A stretch of 64,000 nucleotides of DNA from Actinophytocola sp050699935 (GCF_050699935.1 NZ_JBOHGB010000019.1:4771-68770), one strand, 5' to 3'. Counted from the stretch's first letter, positions 23,918 through 33,127 are shown. A program made the numbers and translations. Notes: generated from the sequence alone by a model not told the origin.

Positions 23918-25204
23918 ATGGTCGCACTCAACGAACGGAGCGCGGTGCGCCGGCTCTACGACCGGTTCGGCTTCGGTGCCCGGCCGGAAGAGCTGGACCA
24001 GCCGTTCGCGGTGGCGCTCGACCGGCTGCTCGCCGCCCCGCCGGATGGCGACGCGCCGGCGCCGCCCGACCTGCCGCCGCCACCGCGGCCCGAGAAGGAC
24101 GACCAGGAGGCGAAGAAGCGCGCCAGCCGGGAGCGTGGCGAGCAGCAGAAGCAGCTCGCCGCGTGGTGGCTGGACCGGATGGTGGCCGTGGACGTCGCCA
24201 CGACCGAGCGGCTGACCTGGTTCTGGCACGGCCACTTCGCCACCAGTTCGCAGAAGGTCAAGGTGGCGGCGCTGATGCTCGCCCAGAACGAGATGTTCCG
24301 CCGGCTCGGTCTGGGCAGCTTCACCGACCTCGCGCACGCGATGATCGTCGACCCGGCGATGATCATCTGGCTGGACGGCAACGACAACAAGGCAGGCGCG
24401 GCCAACGAGAACCTCGCGCGCGAGTTCATGGAGCTGTTCGCGCTCGGCGTCGGTCACTACAGCGAGGACGACGTGCGCGAGGCGGCCCGGGCGCTCACCG
24501 GCTGGACGGTCGACCGGGAGACTGGCGAGGTGAAGCTGGTGCCACGGAGGCACGACGACGAGCCCGCGGAGATCTTCGGCACCGAGGACTCCTACACCGC
24601 GACGTCGTTTGTGGACCTCGTGCTCGGCCGGGAGGAGTCGGCCCCGTTCGTGATCGGTCGGCTGTGGTACCGGCTGGTGTCGCCGACCCCGCCGGACGAG
24701 GCGGCCCGCGGCCGGCTCGTCGCCGCGTACGGCCGCGACCGCGACATCCGCGCGACGCTGCGCGCGATGGCCGAGGAGCCGGCGTTCCGCGATGAGGCCG
24801 CCAGCCTGGTCAAGCAGCCGGTGGAGTGGCTCGTCGGGCTCATGCGCGCGCTGGGCGTCCGGCCGTCCACGCTGGACGAGAAGGTCCAGGCGAAGGTCTA
24901 CAAGGGACTCCACGGGCTCGGCCAGCAGCCGTTCCGGCCCCCGAGCGTCGGCGGCTGGCCGTCCGGCGCGTCCTGGCTGACCACCGCGGCCGGGCTCACC
25001 CGCCTGAAGGTCGCCCGGCTGGTCGTCGGGCAGGCGAACCTCGAGTCGTTGAGCAACGCGGACCGGGTGGAGGGCATGCGGGAGCTGCTCGCCGTCGACG
25101 CCTGGTCGGACCGCACCCGCGCGGCCCTCACGAAGGTCGCGGGAGACCGAGCGAAGGTGGCCGCCCTCGCGGCGTGCGCACCGGAATACGTGGTGAGTGG
25201 ATGA
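23918..25204 (+). CDS. DUF1800 domain protein
   Basis: 428 residues. Typical DUF1800 landmarks are RRLYDRFGFGARPEEL at the start, RLTWFWHGHFATSSQKV, NENLAREFMELFALGVGHYSEDDVREAARALTGW and FRPPSVGGWPSGASWL. A charged, proline-rich insert lies near residues 45-80. Such proteins are nearly always paired with a DUF1501 protein, as here (4-base overlap at 25201). The pair is often exported, but no signal peptide is evident in this one. Its biochemical role is unknown. An upstream start at 23882 would add 12 residues. Confidence 0.85.
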   Translation: MVALNERSAVRRLYDRFGFGARPEELDQPFAVALDRLLAAPPDGDAPAPPDLPPPPRPEKDDQEAKKRASRERGEQQKQLAAWWLDRMVAVDVATTERLTWFWHGHFATSSQKVKVAALMLAQNEMFRRLGLGSFTDLAHAMIVDPAMIIWLDGNDNKAGAANENLAREFMELFALGVGHYSEDDVREAARALTGWTVDRETGEVKLVPRRHDDEPAEIFGTEDSYTATSFVDLVLGREESAPFVIGRLWYRLVSPTPPDEAARGRLVAAYGRDRDIRATLRAMAEEPAFRDEAASLVKQPVEWLVGLMRALGVRPSTLDEKVQAKVYKGLHGLGQQPFRPPSVGGWPSGASWLTTAAGLTRLKVARLVVGQANLESLSNADRVEGMRELLAVDAWSDRTRAALTKVAGDRAKVAALAACAPEYVVSG

Positions 25205-26460
25205 ACGACCACCTGAATCCCCTGACCCGCCGGCGTTTCCTGGCTTGGACCGGGGTCGCCGCGGCCGGTGCGCTGGCCGCGGGTGCGACCCAGGTCGACT
25301 GGGACAGCCTGATGTCCGCGGCCGCCGACGAGCCGCTGGACCCGCAGGCGGGCGTACTCGTCGTGCTCACGTTGTACGGCGGCAACGACGGCCTGAACAC
25401 CGTCGTGCCCGCGGCCGACGACGCCTACCAGGACGCCCGCCCGGAGCTCGCCTACCAGCCCGACGAGGTGCTCGACCTCGGCGAGGGGCTCGGCCTCAAC
25501 CCGGGCATGAAGGGCATGAAGGGCCTGTGGGACAGCAAGAAGCTCGCGATCGTGCGGGGCGTCGGCTACCCGAACCCCGACCACAGCCACTTCCGGTCGA
25601 TGGGCATCTGGCAGACCGGCTCGCCGAAGAGCTCGGTGCGCAGCGGCTGGCTCGGCCGCTGGCTGGACGAGACCGACGGCAACCCGCTGCACGCGCTGGC
25701 CGTGGACCCGGTGCTGCCACCGCTGTTCGCGGGGGAGAAGACCGCGGCGGCGTCGTTGCCCGCGGGTGGCCTGAAGCTGCCGAAGGGGGACATGGCCGCC
25801 GCGTTCGCCGGACTCGGCGAGCCGGTGGCGGGGGAGGAGCGGTGGCGGGCGACCGCGGCGCGCTCGATCGCCGATCTGCACAGCGCGGCCCGCGTGCTGG
25901 GTGGGGCGGTGGCGGGGCCGGACGATCCGGGTGAGCAGGACGAGGAGCGGAACAAGGGTGCGTCGGCCGGTGGTGCCGGCGGGCTCGCCGCGCAGCTGGA
26001 CGTGGTGGCGCGGCTGATCGAGGCGGGCGTGCCGACCCGGGCGTACTCGGTGTCGCTCGGGGGTTTCGACACCCACGCCGACGAGCGGGACACGCAGGAG
26101 CGGCTGCTCACGGAGCTGGACTCGGCGCTGACGCCGTTCGCCGAGCGGCTGGCGCGCGGCGAACGCGGGAAGCAGGCGGTGGTGCTGGTGTACTCGGAGT
26201 TCGGCCGCCGGGTGAAGGGCAACGGGAGTGACGGCACCGACCACGGCACGGCGGGCCCGGTGTTCGTCCTGGGCGAGCGGGTGGCGGGCGGCTTCTACGG
26301 CGAGCAGCCGAGCCTGACCGACCTGGACGACGACGACCTCAAGTCCACGACGGACTTCCGCGACGTGTACGCCGCGATGCTCGCCGACGTCCTCGGCACG
26401 GACCCGGCCAAGATCCTCGACAACCACGAGGGCCGCCTGACCGCCCTACTCCACACCTGA
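25201..26460 (+). CDS. DUF1501 protein with Tat signal
   Basis: 419 residues. The twin-arginine signal is RRRFLAWTGVAAAGALAAGA, so the protein is exported folded. The mature part belongs to DUF1501, an alkaline-phosphatase/sulfatase-like fold: VLTLYGGNDGLNTVVP, PDHSHFRSMGIWQTG, SLGGFDTHADERDTQ and EFGRRVKGNGSDGTDHG hold the conserved Asp and His residues that would bind metal. It overlaps the DUF1800 gene by 4 bases. Where the two proteins act together is not established. Confidence 0.86.
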   Translation: MNDHLNPLTRRRFLAWTGVAAAGALAAGATQVDWDSLMSAAADEPLDPQAGVLVVLTLYGGNDGLNTVVPAADDAYQDARPELAYQPDEVLDLGEGLGLNPGMKGMKGLWDSKKLAIVRGVGYPNPDHSHFRSMGIWQTGSPKSSVRSGWLGRWLDETDGNPLHALAVDPVLPPLFAGEKTAAASLPAGGLKLPKGDMAAAFAGLGEPVAGEERWRATAARSIADLHSAARVLGGAVAGPDDPGEQDEERNKGASAGGAGGLAAQLDVVARLIEAGVPTRAYSVSLGGFDTHADERDTQERLLTELDSALTPFAERLARGERGKQAVVLVYSEFGRRVKGNGSDGTDHGTAGPVFVLGERVAGGFYGEQPSLTDLDDDDLKSTTDFRDVYAAMLADVLGTDPAKILDNHEGRLTALLHT

Positions 26461-26498
26461 ACCCGCGAGTCCGACGTTCCGGACCCGCGAGTCCGACG
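26461..26498. repeat. Short tandem direct repeat
   Basis: The 16 bases ACCCGCGAGTCCGACG occur at 26461-26476 and again at 26483-26498, a 22-base period, directly after the DUF1501 stop. Purpose unknown; it may be part of a dispersed intergenic repeat. Confidence 0.7.
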
Positions 26499-26529
26499 CT
26501 GGCGGGTCCCTGGACCGCGGCAAAAAGCT

Positions 26530-26576
26530 AGGAAGGACGCCTTCCGGACGCTCGATGACCGGATGGCGTCCTTCCT
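26530..26576. repeat. Palindromic repeat, copy 3 of 5 (probable terminator)
   Basis: Arms 26530-26541 and 26565-26576 pair perfectly over 12 bases, with partial pairing inwards. It lies between the convergent DUF1501 and histidine-kinase genes, ending 3 bases before the kinase stop codon. Confidence 0.8.
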
Positions 26577-26579
26577 GGC

Positions 26580-28016
26580 CTAGGGGAGGGTGAGTTCGAA
26601 GGCCGCGCCCGGGAGGCCGTCGGTGCGGGGGACGCAGCGCAGGTCGCCGCCGTGGGCGCGGGCTATGCCGCGGGCGATCGCCAGGCCCAGGCCGGCGCCA
26701 CCTCGGGTTCCCCCACTGCCTCGGGCGCCGACGCCGCGTTGCGTGGCCCATTCGGCCTCTTCCCGCGTGCCACCGACGCGTTGGGTGCGGGGGTCCTCGG
26801 GGCCCGGGGTGATGGGGTTGGTGGGGGCGTCGCGGTTGCGGGCCTCGTCCAGGCGGACGAGGCGGTCGAAGATCCGCTCGCGGTCCGCTTCCGGTACGCC
26901 CGGGCCGGAGTCGGTCACCAGCACCCGCGCCGGGCCCGCCCGACTCACCGACACCGTGAGCGTACCCGTGTCGCCCATCGCGCGGCGGGCGTTGTCGATC
27001 AGGTTCGCGAGCACCTGGGTGAGCCGGTGCGCGTCGCCCGTCACCCATACGCGCTCGCCCGTCAGCCCGGTCTCGATCCCCGGCGCGACCAACCGCAGCC
27101 GCTCCAGCTGCGCCGCGGCCAGCGCCCGCAACTCGACCGGGTCGAGGCGCAGCGTCAGGCCGGCGTCGATCCGCGCCATGTCCAGCAGGTCCTCGACGAG
27201 GTGGCCGGCGCGCTCGGACTCCCGCACCAGCAACACGTGCAGCCGGTCCCGCAGCGACTCGTCGGCGTCGGGCCCGAGATCCAGCACCGCCTCCGCCGCG
27301 GCGCGCACCCCGGCGATCGGCGTGCGCAGCTCGTGCGCGGCGTCGGCGACGAACCGGCGGGTGCGCTCCTCCGACGTCCGGGCCGTGCGCTCCGCACCCT
27401 CCAGCGCGTCCAGCATCTCGTCGAACGCGGTCGCCGTGCGGCCGAGCTCGGTGTCCGGGCGGGACGGTCGCAACCGTCCACCGCGCTGCCCGCCGGCGAT
27501 CGAGCGCGCGAGCCCGGTCATCGCGTCCAAAGGTGACAGTGCCACCCGGATGCCGACGACCAGACCCAGCGCGGTCAGCGCCAGCGCGGCGACGCCCGCG
27601 ATCACGAGCACCTGCTGGAGGGTCCGCTGCGCACCGGACAGCAGCCGCGTGTCCGCGCTGACCACGAGCCGGGCGCCGTCGATCCGCGACGGCCCGCTCA
27701 GCCGGGCCCGCGCCTGCCGCGCCTCGCCGCCGGCGGACACCGGCCGCGCACCGATGAGCTCGCCGGACGGCAGCCGCAGCGACACCCGCAGCCCCGGCGC
27801 GTCGACCCGCCGGACCAGCGCGTCCGGCGCGACGTTCTGCCTGGCCAGCTGCTTGGCGAGCTGCACCCGGCCGGCGAGCAGGGCGCCCAGGCTGCGCTCG
27901 CCCTGGGTGCTGAACACGGCGTTGACGGTCAGCCCGGCGGCCAGCAGTACGACCCCGAGCACCCCGAGCGCGGTGAGCGTGACCCGGCGGCGCAGCGACC
28001 CCGTGGGCGTGCTCAT
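26580..28016 (-). CDS. Sensor histidine kinase with inserted segment in the ATP lid
   Basis: 478 residues. Two membrane helices (VTLTALGVLGVVLLAAGLTV and VLVIAGVAALALTALGLVVG) enclose an extracellular sensor of about 110 residues, followed by a HAMP region. The H box is FVADAAHELRTPIAGV, the N box QVLANLIDNARRAM, then VTDSGPGVP and GGAGLGLAIARGIARAHGG. Between IFDRLVRLDEARNRDA and GGAGLGL there are 41 extra residues (26703-26825) rich in Pro, Gly, Arg and Thr that normal kinases lack. It overlaps the response-regulator gene by 4 bases and forms a two-component system with it. Confidence 0.87.
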   Translation of the reverse strand: MSTPTGSLRRRVTLTALGVLGVVLLAAGLTVNAVFSTQGERSLGALLAGRVQLAKQLARQNVAPDALVRRVDAPGLRVSLRLPSGELIGARPVSAGGEARQARARLSGPSRIDGARLVVSADTRLLSGAQRTLQQVLVIAGVAALALTALGLVVGIRVALSPLDAMTGLARSIAGGQRGGRLRPSRPDTELGRTATAFDEMLDALEGAERTARTSEERTRRFVADAAHELRTPIAGVRAAAEAVLDLGPDADESLRDRLHVLLVRESERAGHLVEDLLDMARIDAGLTLRLDPVELRALAAAQLERLRLVAPGIETGLTGERVWVTGDAHRLTQVLANLIDNARRAMGDTGTLTVSVSRAGPARVLVTDSGPGVPEADRERIFDRLVRLDEARNRDAPTNPITPGPEDPRTQRVGGTREEAEWATQRGVGARGSGGTRGGAGLGLAIARGIARAHGGDLRCVPRTDGLPGAAFELTLP

Positions 28017-28687
28017 CCAGGCCCGTCCCGCAGCACGTACCCGCGGCCGCGCACGGTGTGCAGCAGCCGTGGCCCGTGCTCCTCCAGCTTGCGGCGCAGC
28101 GCGCTGACGTGCACCTCGACCAGGTTCGCGGCGTAGTCGTCGTAGCCCCACACCGCGGCGAGCAGAGCCACCTTGCCGACGACCCGGTCGCGGCGGCGGG
28201 CGAGGAAGACGAGCAGCCGCAGCTCGGTCGCGGTCAGCTCGACGGGCACGCCACCGCGGTGCACGACACCCGCCTCGGCGTCGATGACCAGGTCGCCGAC
28301 CTCGATCACCGGTTGCCCGCGGCCGAGCCGGCGCAGCACGGCCTCCACCCGCGCGACCAGTTCGGCCAGCACGAACGGCTTGACCACGTAGTCGTCCGCG
28401 CCGCCGCCGAGCCCGCGCAGCCGGTCGTCGACCGCGTCGCGCGCGGTGAGCACCACGACGCCGACCGCCGACTGCCGGCGGATCGACTCCAGCAGCGTGA
28501 ACCCGTCCCGGCCGGGCAGCATCACGTCCAGCACGACGAGGTCGGGCCGGAAGGTCGCCAGCTGCTGCTCGAGGTCCGTCCCGTCCGGCCGCGCCAGCAC
28601 GGTGTACCCGGCCTCGGCGAGTGCCGACTCCACCGAGAGCCGGATGGCCTCGGAGTCCTCGACGATCATCACGCGCGCCGCGTCCAC
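28013..28687 (-). CDS. OmpR-family response regulator
   Basis: 224 residues from a GTG start preceded by GGGGAGA. The receiver domain holds the acidic pair in MIVEDSEA, the phosphorylated Asp in LVVLDVMLPGRDGF and Lys in DDYVVKPF. The winged-helix domain ends with VEVHVSALRRKLEEHGPRLLHTVRGRGYVL. It is transcribed together with the histidine kinase at 26580-28016. The signal sensed is unknown. Confidence 0.9.
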   Translation of the reverse strand: MDAARVMIVEDSEAIRLSVESALAEAGYTVLARPDGTDLEQQLATFRPDLVVLDVMLPGRDGFTLLESIRRQSAVGVVVLTARDAVDDRLRGLGGGADDYVVKPFVLAELVARVEAVLRRLGRGQPVIEVGDLVIDAEAGVVHRGGVPVELTATELRLLVFLARRRDRVVGKVALLAAVWGYDDYAANLVEVHVSALRRKLEEHGPRLLHTVRGRGYVLRDGPG

Positions 28688-28968
28688 GCGATCATTCTCC
28701 CCGCAGCTCAACGGCCGGTTATCACTCGGGTGGGGTAAGGCGGGCCGCCGGAATTCTCTGAGTGAATTCAACGTGACCGGACCGGTATCGGCCCGCCGAA
28801 ATGAATCCCGCTCATAATTTGTCCGGCGTCCTCACCTGGCGTAACCGGCGCCGCGAGCTGGACCTGCACTCGGCTACGTATCGTAGTGAAGCCGCCTGAC
28901 CTGCGGCTTTGGTAACACGACTCGCAGCGGCCGCGATGAAATTTCCAACACCGTCAGGGGAGCGAGAT

Positions 28969-29289
28969 ATGTACACCTGGTCCCGGGTCGCGGCACGTCC
29001 GGTCCACCGAACCGCGATTATCCTTGCCGCACTGGGAATTCTGTTCCTGGCCGGCGCGCTCGCCGGATGGCGTGGCACGCCACCGGCCGTCGTCATCCCG
29101 GCAATGGCGGTCGTGCTCGGCATCGCATTGGTCGTCGGCGCGGTCGCCGCCGCGAGACGCGCTCTGCGGCGCGCGTCCGACCAGATCGACACGATCCTTC
29201 GCGAGGAGCTGGCACCGGTGGGCCCGGACGACCGGTCCCCGCTCGCTCGGGCGGACGCGTTCAGCCTGCCACCGGGACTGCGCCGCTGA
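28969..29289 (+). CDS. Small two-helix membrane protein of unknown function
   Basis: 106 residues. Two hydrophobic helices (TAIILAALGILFLAGALAG and VVIPAMAVVLGIALVVGAV) form a hairpin, and a soluble C-terminal tail (RRASDQIDTILREELAPVG) lies in the cytoplasm. The ATG follows GGGGAGCGAGAT. It is divergent from the two-component operon, so it could be a target of that system. This is an inference from position only. Confidence 0.65.
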   Translation: MYTWSRVAARPVHRTAIILAALGILFLAGALAGWRGTPPAVVIPAMAVVLGIALVVGAVAAARRALRRASDQIDTILREELAPVGPDDRSPLARADAFSLPPGLRR

Positions 29290-29500
29290 GCACCACCCGG
29301 CCCGCGATCAGCGGCCGATAGCGACGACAGGCACCCGGAGGACTCCACGAACCGAGCGAGCCGCACCCGGCGCGGCGACCGGCGGCCACGCCGATCCGCG
29401 GGGGTGCGGCCCGGTCGTCGTTGCGGCGTGGGGCGCGCGCGGCGTTACCGTTGTCTCGCGCCCTCCGGCCGGACGCCCGGGGAGTCACTGAGGAGTCGCC

Positions 29501-31198
29501 ATGGATCTCAAGCATCGTTCACGGTCTCTTGTGGAGGGTCCGGCCAGGGCCGGGGCGCGAGCTCAGCTCAAGGGCATGGGCTACGACGCCGACGCGCTCG
29601 CGAAGCCCTTCGTGGGTGTCGCGCACTGCTGGACCGAGACCATGCCGTGCAACTTCACCCACCGCACGCTCGCTGAGTCCATAAAGGACGGTGTACGGGC
29701 GGCCGGTGGCACGCCCATGGAGGTCAACACGATCGCGATCTCCGACGGCATCACCATGGGCACGCCCGGGATGCGGACCTCGCTGGTGTCCCGGGAGGTC
29801 ATCGCCGACTCCATCGAGCTGGTCGCGCGCGGGCACTGCTTCGACGCGCTGGTCGCGATCGCGGGCTGCGACAAGACGATTCCCGCGGCGGTGATGGCGA
29901 TGGCCCGGCTCGACGTGCCGAGTCTGCTGCTCTACAGCGGGTCGATCCGGCCCGGCTGCTGGCGCGACCGCGACGTGACCGTGCAGGAGGTGTACGAGGG
30001 CATCGGCGCGCACTCCGCGGGCCGGCTCACGGACGCCGAGCTGCGCGAGCTGGAGGAGGCCGCCTCACCCGGGTTCGGCGCGTGCGGCGGGCAGTTCACC
30101 GCGAACACGATGGCGATGGTGTTCGAGGTGATGGGCGTCAGCCCGCTCGGCTCGGCGATGGTCCCGGCCCAGGACGAGCGCAAGGGCGAGGTCGCGCACG
30201 CGGCCGGCCGGCTCGCGATGGACGTGCTGGCTAACGACGTCCGGCCGCACGACGTGATCACCCGCGCGTCGGTGCGCAACTCGATGGTCGCGGTGGCCGC
30301 GTCCGGCGGGTCCACCAACGCGGTGCTGCACCTGCTGGCCGTCGCCGCCGAGATGGGCGTGGACGTCACGATTGACGACCTGGACGAGATCAGCGCGAAG
30401 ACCCCGCTGATCTGCGACCTGCGGCCGGGCGGCCGGTTCGTCGCCACCGACCTGTACGCGGCGGGCGGTGTGCCGCTGCTCGTGCGACGTCTGCTCGAGG
30501 GCGGGCTGCTCGATCCCGACGCGCTGACCGTCACCGGCGCCACCCTCGGCGAGGCGGCCCGGGACGCGCCGGAGACACCGGGCCAGGAGGTCGTCCGGCC
30601 GCTGGACCGGCCGCTGAAGCCGACCGGCGGGCTCGCGATCCTGCGCGGCAACCTCGCGCCGGACGGCTCGGTCGTGAAGCTGTCCGGTCACGAGCGGTTG
30701 TGGCACCGCGGCCCGGCGCGGGTGTTCGAGGGCGAGGAGGCGGCGATGGCCGCGGTCCTCGACGGGCGCGTGCGGGCCGGCGACGTGGTGGTGATCCGCG
30801 GCGAGGGACCGGCGGGCGGGCCGGGCATGCGCGAGATGCTCTCGGTGACCGGAGCGCTGCAGGGCACGGGCCTCGGACCCGAGGTCGCGCTGATCACCGA
30901 CGGCCGGTTCAGCGGCGCCACCCACGGGTTCATGGCCGGCCACCTCGCACCGGAGGCGGCGCGTGGCGGTCCGATCGCCGCGGTGGCCGACGGCGACACG
31001 ATCACCATCGACGTGGCGGCACGGCGCATCGACGTGGACCTGCCCGACGACGAGATCGCGGCGCGCGCGGCACGGTGGCACCGTGCGCCGAACCCGCACC
31101 GCACCGGGGTCCTCGCCAAGTACGAGGCTCAGGTGGGGAGCGCGAGCGCCGGGGCGACGACGAACCCGGCACTGCCCGGACGCGACGTCGGCGCGTAG
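29501..31198 (+). CDS. ilvD: Dihydroxy-acid dehydratase
   Basis: 565 residues. The enzyme dehydrates dihydroxy-acids in valine and isoleucine synthesis. Family cysteines for the Fe-S cluster lie in VAHCWTETMPCN, AIAGCDKTIPAA and GFGACGGQFTANTMAM. The C-terminal GPAGGPGMREML and ALITDGRFSGATHG are also diagnostic. The gene stands alone, without ilvB/N/C nearby. Because several close relatives dehydrate sugar acids instead (6-phosphogluconate or aldonate dehydratases), the amino-acid role is likely but not certain. The start follows GAGGAG. Confidence 0.9.
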   Translation: MDLKHRSRSLVEGPARAGARAQLKGMGYDADALAKPFVGVAHCWTETMPCNFTHRTLAESIKDGVRAAGGTPMEVNTIAISDGITMGTPGMRTSLVSREVIADSIELVARGHCFDALVAIAGCDKTIPAAVMAMARLDVPSLLLYSGSIRPGCWRDRDVTVQEVYEGIGAHSAGRLTDAELRELEEAASPGFGACGGQFTANTMAMVFEVMGVSPLGSAMVPAQDERKGEVAHAAGRLAMDVLANDVRPHDVITRASVRNSMVAVAASGGSTNAVLHLLAVAAEMGVDVTIDDLDEISAKTPLICDLRPGGRFVATDLYAAGGVPLLVRRLLEGGLLDPDALTVTGATLGEAARDAPETPGQEVVRPLDRPLKPTGGLAILRGNLAPDGSVVKLSGHERLWHRGPARVFEGEEAAMAAVLDGRVRAGDVVVIRGEGPAGGPGMREMLSVTGALQGTGLGPEVALITDGRFSGATHGFMAGHLAPEAARGGPIAAVADGDTITIDVAARRIDVDLPDDEIAARAARWHRAPNPHRTGVLAKYEAQVGSASAGATTNPALPGRDVGA

Positions 31199-31321
31199 GC
31201 GGACGCGGACCGGCCCCGCGTTTGGCGGTCGGAGCGGGGGGTACCTCCCTCGACGAGGATCCGGTATTCGCTCGACCGGGATCCGGTAGTCGCTCGTCGA
31301 CTCTCTCCGAAGGAGTCCCCC

Positions 31322-31477
31322 GTGATTGTTCTCGGCGCGATATTACTCGTCATCGGCCTGGTCGCGAACATCTCAATCCTGTGGACGATCGGCATCGTGC
31401 TGGTCGTCGTGGGCGCGGTTCTCGCCCTCCTCGGCGGCACGGGTCGTCGGGTCTTCGGGCGGCCGCACTGGTACTGA
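31322..31477 (+). CDS. Very small membrane protein (DUF6131-like)
   Basis: 51 residues from a GTG start preceded by AAGGAG at 31310-31315. Two hydrophobic stretches (VLGAILLVIGLVANI and WTIGIVLVVVGAVLALLG) are followed by GRRVFGRPHWY. Many actinomycete genomes carry this small protein with the same final tryptophan-tyrosine. Its function is unknown. Upstream, a near-duplicate (GATCCGGTATTCGCTCG, then GATCCGGTAGTCGCTCG, 31256-31296) may be part of its promoter. Confidence 0.7.
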   Translation: MIVLGAILLVIGLVANISILWTIGIVLVVVGAVLALLGGTGRRVFGRPHWY

Positions 31478-31528
31478 GCCGGTTTCACCGCTCTGTCCAC
31501 ACGGGACGAAACCGTCTCGTGTGGACGA

Positions 31529-32293
31529 TTACCAGCCGGGTCGCGCGGAGACTCCGCCGTCCACGGTGAGATCGTGGCCGGTGATCCAGGCGGCGAGCGG
31601 TGACGCGAGGAAGACGCACGCGTTGCCGACGTCGGCGGGATCGCCGAGGCGGCCCAGCGGAGCGGCCCGGTGCCAGCGGTCGATGCCCTCGGGCCAGTCG
31701 GTGGCGAGGCCCGGACGGTCGATCAGACCGGGGGACACCGTGTTGACGCGGATGCCGTGCGGGCCGTACTCGAGGGCCGCCGCCCGGGCGTGCATCACGA
31801 GGGCGGCCTTCGCCGAGCTGTAGTGGGCGTGCCCGAACGCGGGTCGCGCGGCCTCGATCGACGCGATGTGGGTGATGCTGCCGCCGGTCTCGCGCATGAC
31901 CCGCGCCGCGGCCTGCGTGCAGGAGAACGCGCTCGTCAGGTTCGCCTCGAACATGGCGCGCCACGTGCCGGCCGACATGGACGCGAGCTCGGCGACCGGC
32001 TGGATGCCGGCGTTGTTGACGAGAGCGTCCAGCCGGCCGGACCACGCCGCGGCGTCCGCCACGAGACGCCGGCACGCCGCCTCGTCGGTGAGGTCGGCGG
32101 CCAGGGCGCGGGCCGTGCCACCGGAGGACCGAATGCGCTCGACGAGGGCGACGGCGCGAGCGCGGTCGCGGTGGTAGTGCACGGCGACGGAACTGCCGGC
32201 CGCGGCGAACCGCAGCGCGATGCCGCTCCCGATGGTGCCGCTCGCGCCGGTCACCAGGGTCACCGTGCCGGCCAGGTCGGGCAGCTCACCCAT
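31529..32293 (-). CDS. Short-chain dehydrogenase/reductase (SDR)
   Basis: 254 residues. Cofactor loop TGASGTIGSGIALRF, NNAG motif VNNAGIQPVA, catalytic Ser in ITHIASIEAA and Tyr-Lys in HYSSAKAALVMHA, ending DLTVDGGVSARPGW. It is of the classical FabG-like group; substrate unknown. The gene overlaps the end of the DUF985 cupin gene by 8 bases, so the two are probably translated together. Confidence 0.88.
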   Translation of the reverse strand: MGELPDLAGTVTLVTGASGTIGSGIALRFAAAGSSVAVHYHRDRARAVALVERIRSSGGTARALAADLTDEAACRRLVADAAAWSGRLDALVNNAGIQPVAELASMSAGTWRAMFEANLTSAFSCTQAAARVMRETGGSITHIASIEAARPAFGHAHYSSAKAALVMHARAAALEYGPHGIRVNTVSPGLIDRPGLATDWPEGIDRWHRAAPLGRLGDPADVGNACVFLASPLAAWITGHDLTVDGGVSARPGW

Positions 32294-32861
32294 CGGCGAG
32301 CCCGTCGGTGAACTCGTCGCTGGACTCGTCGCTGGACTCGTCGGCGAACCGCCGCGCGGCGTCCGGCCGGCACAGCGCCCGGATGCGTCCGGCCACCTCC
32401 GGGTAGCGGGCACACAGCTCGTCGGCGTCGCCACTCTCGTAGTCGGCGGGCACGAAGCCGGGAGCCATCGTGGTGCCGCACAAGGTCCACCGGCCACCGG
32501 CCGCGACCCGCGCGCCCATCCAGGTGCCGGCCGGGACGGTGAGCTGGACGTGCTCGCCCGGCCCGGGACCCAGCGTCTCCACCCGGGCGCCGCCGTCCGG
32601 GTCGAGCAGCAGCAGCTCCAGGCGGTCGCCGCGGTAGAAGTGCCACACCTCGTCGATCGGCAGCCGGTGCATGGCCGAGAATAGGTCACCGTCGGCCGAG
32701 AACAGCGCGATGATCGCCGAGCCCGCCGGCCGGCCCTCCGCGTCGGGCGGGCCCGCCCACGTCCGCCGGAACAGGCCGCCCTCCACCGGAAGCGGCGTCA
32801 GTCCGTACCGCTCGGCGAGCGCGGTGACCTCTGTGACGTCCGTGAGCTCCTCGCCCGACAC
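32286..32861 (-). CDS. DUF985 cupin-fold protein (second of two) with acidic repeat tail
   Basis: 191 residues from a GTG. The cupin core matches the protein at 21695-22201: MHRLPIDEVWHFYRGDRLELLLLD, VPAGTWMGARVA and GTTMAPGFVPADYE. It differs by a short acidic repetitive C-terminus (ESSDESSDEFTDG), whose DNA consists of near-tandem copies of GACTCGTCGCTG-type triplets around 32300-32345. It overlaps the SDR gene. Function unknown. Confidence 0.82.
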   Translation of the reverse strand: MSGEELTDVTEVTALAERYGLTPLPVEGGLFRRTWAGPPDAEGRPAGSAIIALFSADGDLFSAMHRLPIDEVWHFYRGDRLELLLLDPDGGARVETLGPGPGEHVQLTVPAGTWMGARVAAGGRWTLCGTTMAPGFVPADYESGDADELCARYPEVAGRIRALCRPDAARRFADESSDESSDEFTDGLADG

Positions 32862-32875
32862 GACGGAGATCGTAG

Positions 32876-33127
32876 TCAGGGTTCGGGGGTGGTCGTGGGC
32901 ACCGCGGGCGGCGTGACCGTGGACGACTGCGTGGACGACTGCGGAGAGTCGTCGGGCGGGGACGGGGCGGTCGCGGGCCCCGTCTCGACGCTCGGCGTGG
33001 CGGGGGTCTGGTGGATCGACGTGTCCTCGATCGGCAGCGGCTCGTCCTGGGTGCTCACCCCGCAGCTGACCGAACCGACGACGGCGAGCACGAGGCCGGC
33101 GACGGCCGCGGCCGCCCGGCGGGTCAC
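32876..33127 (-). CDS. Small secreted or lipid-anchored Thr/Pro/Ser-rich protein
   Basis: 83 residues from a GTG that overlaps the stop of the histidine kinase by 4 bases. The N-terminus is a signal sequence (VTRRAAAAVAGLVLAVVGSVSC) ending in a cysteine. The residues before it fit a lipobox only loosely, so lipid attachment is uncertain. The rest is a disordered stretch of Thr, Pro, Ser and Glu. Coupling to a two-component operon recalls the small lipoprotein CseA, which tunes the CseBC system of Streptomyces; no sequence similarity was judged. Confidence 0.65.
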   Translation of the reverse strand: MTRRAAAAVAGLVLAVVGSVSCGVSTQDEPLPIEDTSIHQTPATPSVETGPATAPSPPDDSPQSSTQSSTVTPPAVPTTTPEP

